Part shown: in pieces, positions 62,639 through 64,000 of the stretch | Numbering within the stretch: the stretch's first letter is position 1 | How the letters are laid out: each line of letters starts with the position of its first letter | DNA from: Pagrus major | Taxonomy: Eukaryota > Chordata > Actinopteri > Spariformes > Sparidae | Reading direction: 5' to 3' | NCBI RefSeq assembly: GCF_040436345.1 | Contig: NC_133230.1 | Coordinates: forward strand, 12,348,197 to 12,412,196 | DNA: 64,000 bases | Made by a program: the position numbers and the translations under genes | The notes under the pieces: generated by a model | The model's input: only the letters and a program-made list of their open reading frames with translations | Told to the model about the DNA's origin: nothing | Databases searched by the model: none

Positions 62639-63979
62639 ATGTCTGCACTTCCTGCAAAGCCCGGCCTGCGCCACAGTGTGTCAGAGTGGTACAGCAACAA
62701 CCACCAGCTGTCTGAGACAGCACAACATGAGCGACATGTTTCTACTGTGATCCGGCAGGAGGGGAGGTCACTACGCAACGAGACCAACTGTCAGGTGGGT
62801 TCCTGTTTGTGAGGATACCTCCCAGAATGCTAACCAGACACACTCTTTTGTCAATCATTAACAATGATAGGGGAAGCAACTGATAAAACAGCATTTTAGT
62901 GAAATAAAGGTCAGCGTAATAGCCTCAGCAAACACTTGTTTATTTTCCCTGCGTAAATCAAATTCATTCAGTGTAGTTCCACTCCAGGTTGAGAACCACT
63001 GCTCTACATGATGAAGTATTTTGTGTAATACCATGAATGGTCCGCACATTTCTTTATTCATCCACATTGTATCAACCAACCCGAGTCATTTTCTTGCTGT
63101 TTCTCTCTAGACTACCTGGGATGAGAGCGACACCTCTCGCAGGTTGTGTGACAGGGCCTGGGATGTTGCCAGGTATAAAGAGGCGTTAGAAGCCTGCGCA
63201 CAGAAAGTGGATCAAGAGATGGAGGCCCTGACCCTGGTGATTTGTCCAAAAACCTCTGAAACAACTGAGAGCTTGTCTCATTCAAGTGTCAGACTCATGT
63301 GTACCTTATACCTGTGTGTCCATGTTGTGTGTTGTGACAGTCTAAGGAGCAAACCGAGCAGGCCCTGGCTGCGACTGCTGTTCCCCTGGAAGTCAGCAGT
63401 GAATGCCTGACACTGAGGGACGGACGGCGAGGGTGCGAGCTTGTCGTTGACCCTGTAGACGAGCAGCTGAAAAAGGAAGTGGAGCTGATTGAAAGAGTGC
63501 AGCAAGTCCTGCAGCAGCACATCGACAAGTCCTTTGAGCAGCTGTGGTAAGGGGCATGATGATGAGATGTTGAGGTACTGTTTTCACTTTTTCTCTCTTG
63601 ACCTTTCTTTGTTCTTGCTCTCAGTGTTTTGCAGGAGGCTCGGCACCAGCTGACTGCTGACCTGCAGAACAAGATGGACGCCCTGGACATTGATATGTCC
63701 TGCCTGTCACTTACAATAAAGTCACCTCAGATCTCCCTGAAGACCAACCCAACTCGCATACCTTCAGGGTTTTTAAAATTCAAATAATTTAAACCATTTT
63801 GCATCATATATACTATTGTAATCCATTAAACAGAATCAGTAAAATAATGTTTCCTTTGTTGTAGCTCTTCAACCCCCCAGGAGTGGGTCCAGTTCAGCCA
63901 GTATAACATGGCTAATGCCCAGGAGGCCATGCAGTTGTCTCATCAAATGAGGGAGGAGATGAGTCTCACCAGAGCCCAG
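62639..63979 (+). CDS. tekt2: Tektin-2, first five coding exons (gene runs past the window end)
   Basis: Coding exons 62639-62794, 63111-63236, 63341-63546, 63625-63768 and 63865-63979 give 249 residues of a protein usually about 430 long. Tektins are coiled-coil proteins bound inside the doublet microtubules of cilia and sperm flagella. The start MSALPAKPGLRHSVSEWYSN aligns with the tektin-2 N-terminus. Matching blocks are IRQEGRSLRNETNCQTTWDE, SSECLTLRDGRR, VDPVDEQLKKEVE, DMSCLSLTIKSPQISLK and TRIPSGSSTPQEW. Heptad-rich stretches are visible in exons 3-5. The RPNVELCRD signature lies beyond the window. The donor after exon 4 (GG followed by GTTTTT) is weak, but the frame and family alignment support it. 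An upstream untranslated exon at about 60980 is likely. Confidence 0.92.
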
Positions 63980-64000
63980 GTGTGTTTATGATGCAACTAC

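Noticed and set aside
1-64000. CRISPR array, operon or phage-like system
   Set aside because: No regularly spaced direct repeats with unique spacers, no ribosome binding sites, and the genes are spliced vertebrate genes.

Overview
The window looks like chromosomal DNA of a ray-finned fish, probably a percomorph-type teleost. The genes are split by short to medium GT-AG introns. The myelin basic protein has the fish-type C-terminus. The spaces between exons carry typical fish repeats: tRNA-derived SINEs, TTAA-flanked MITEs, hAT-type MITEs, L2/Rex-like LINE scraps and a long GT microsatellite. I see no bacterial, organellar or viral segment.

Seven protein genes can be assembled exon by exon, and for the six complete ones the exon sum is an exact number of codons. 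In order: mbp (+, 11091-17870, 132 aa); zbtb22 (-, 21290-23654, 698 aa); scn1b (+, 26400-30598, 221 aa); naxe (-, 33095-35538, 283 aa); lmna (-, 39106-46231, 643 aa); usf2 (+, 50812-58853, 310 aa); and the first five coding exons of tekt2 (+, 62639-63979), cut by the window end. zbtb22/scn1b and lmna/usf2 are head-to-head pairs; scn1b/naxe converge. The genes do not form one pathway: they serve myelin, transcription, sodium-channel gating, NAD(P)HX repair, the nuclear lamina, E-box transcription and the ciliary axoneme.

Positions 1-10750 hold no convincing gene, only repeats and local duplications. Directly upstream of the mbp start is a stretch (10754-11089) whose pieces match the golli-specific part of mammalian golli-MBP but lie in different frames with stops. 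This looks like a decayed golli exon, or an assembly problem. It is the most interesting host-gene observation here.

Other points worth a look: a pair of RFX X-box-like sites just upstream of the likely tekt2 first exon; CACGTG E-boxes in front of usf2, which encodes an E-box binder; a prelamin A tail with a CPVM CaaX box but no recognisable RSYLLG cleavage site; a MITE inserted 26 bp past the naxe stop that creates a polyadenylation hexamer; a piece of MITE ending 26 bp before usf2 exon 8; and two hAT-type MITEs with perfect 8-bp target duplications. I found no clear candidate for a wholly new system.
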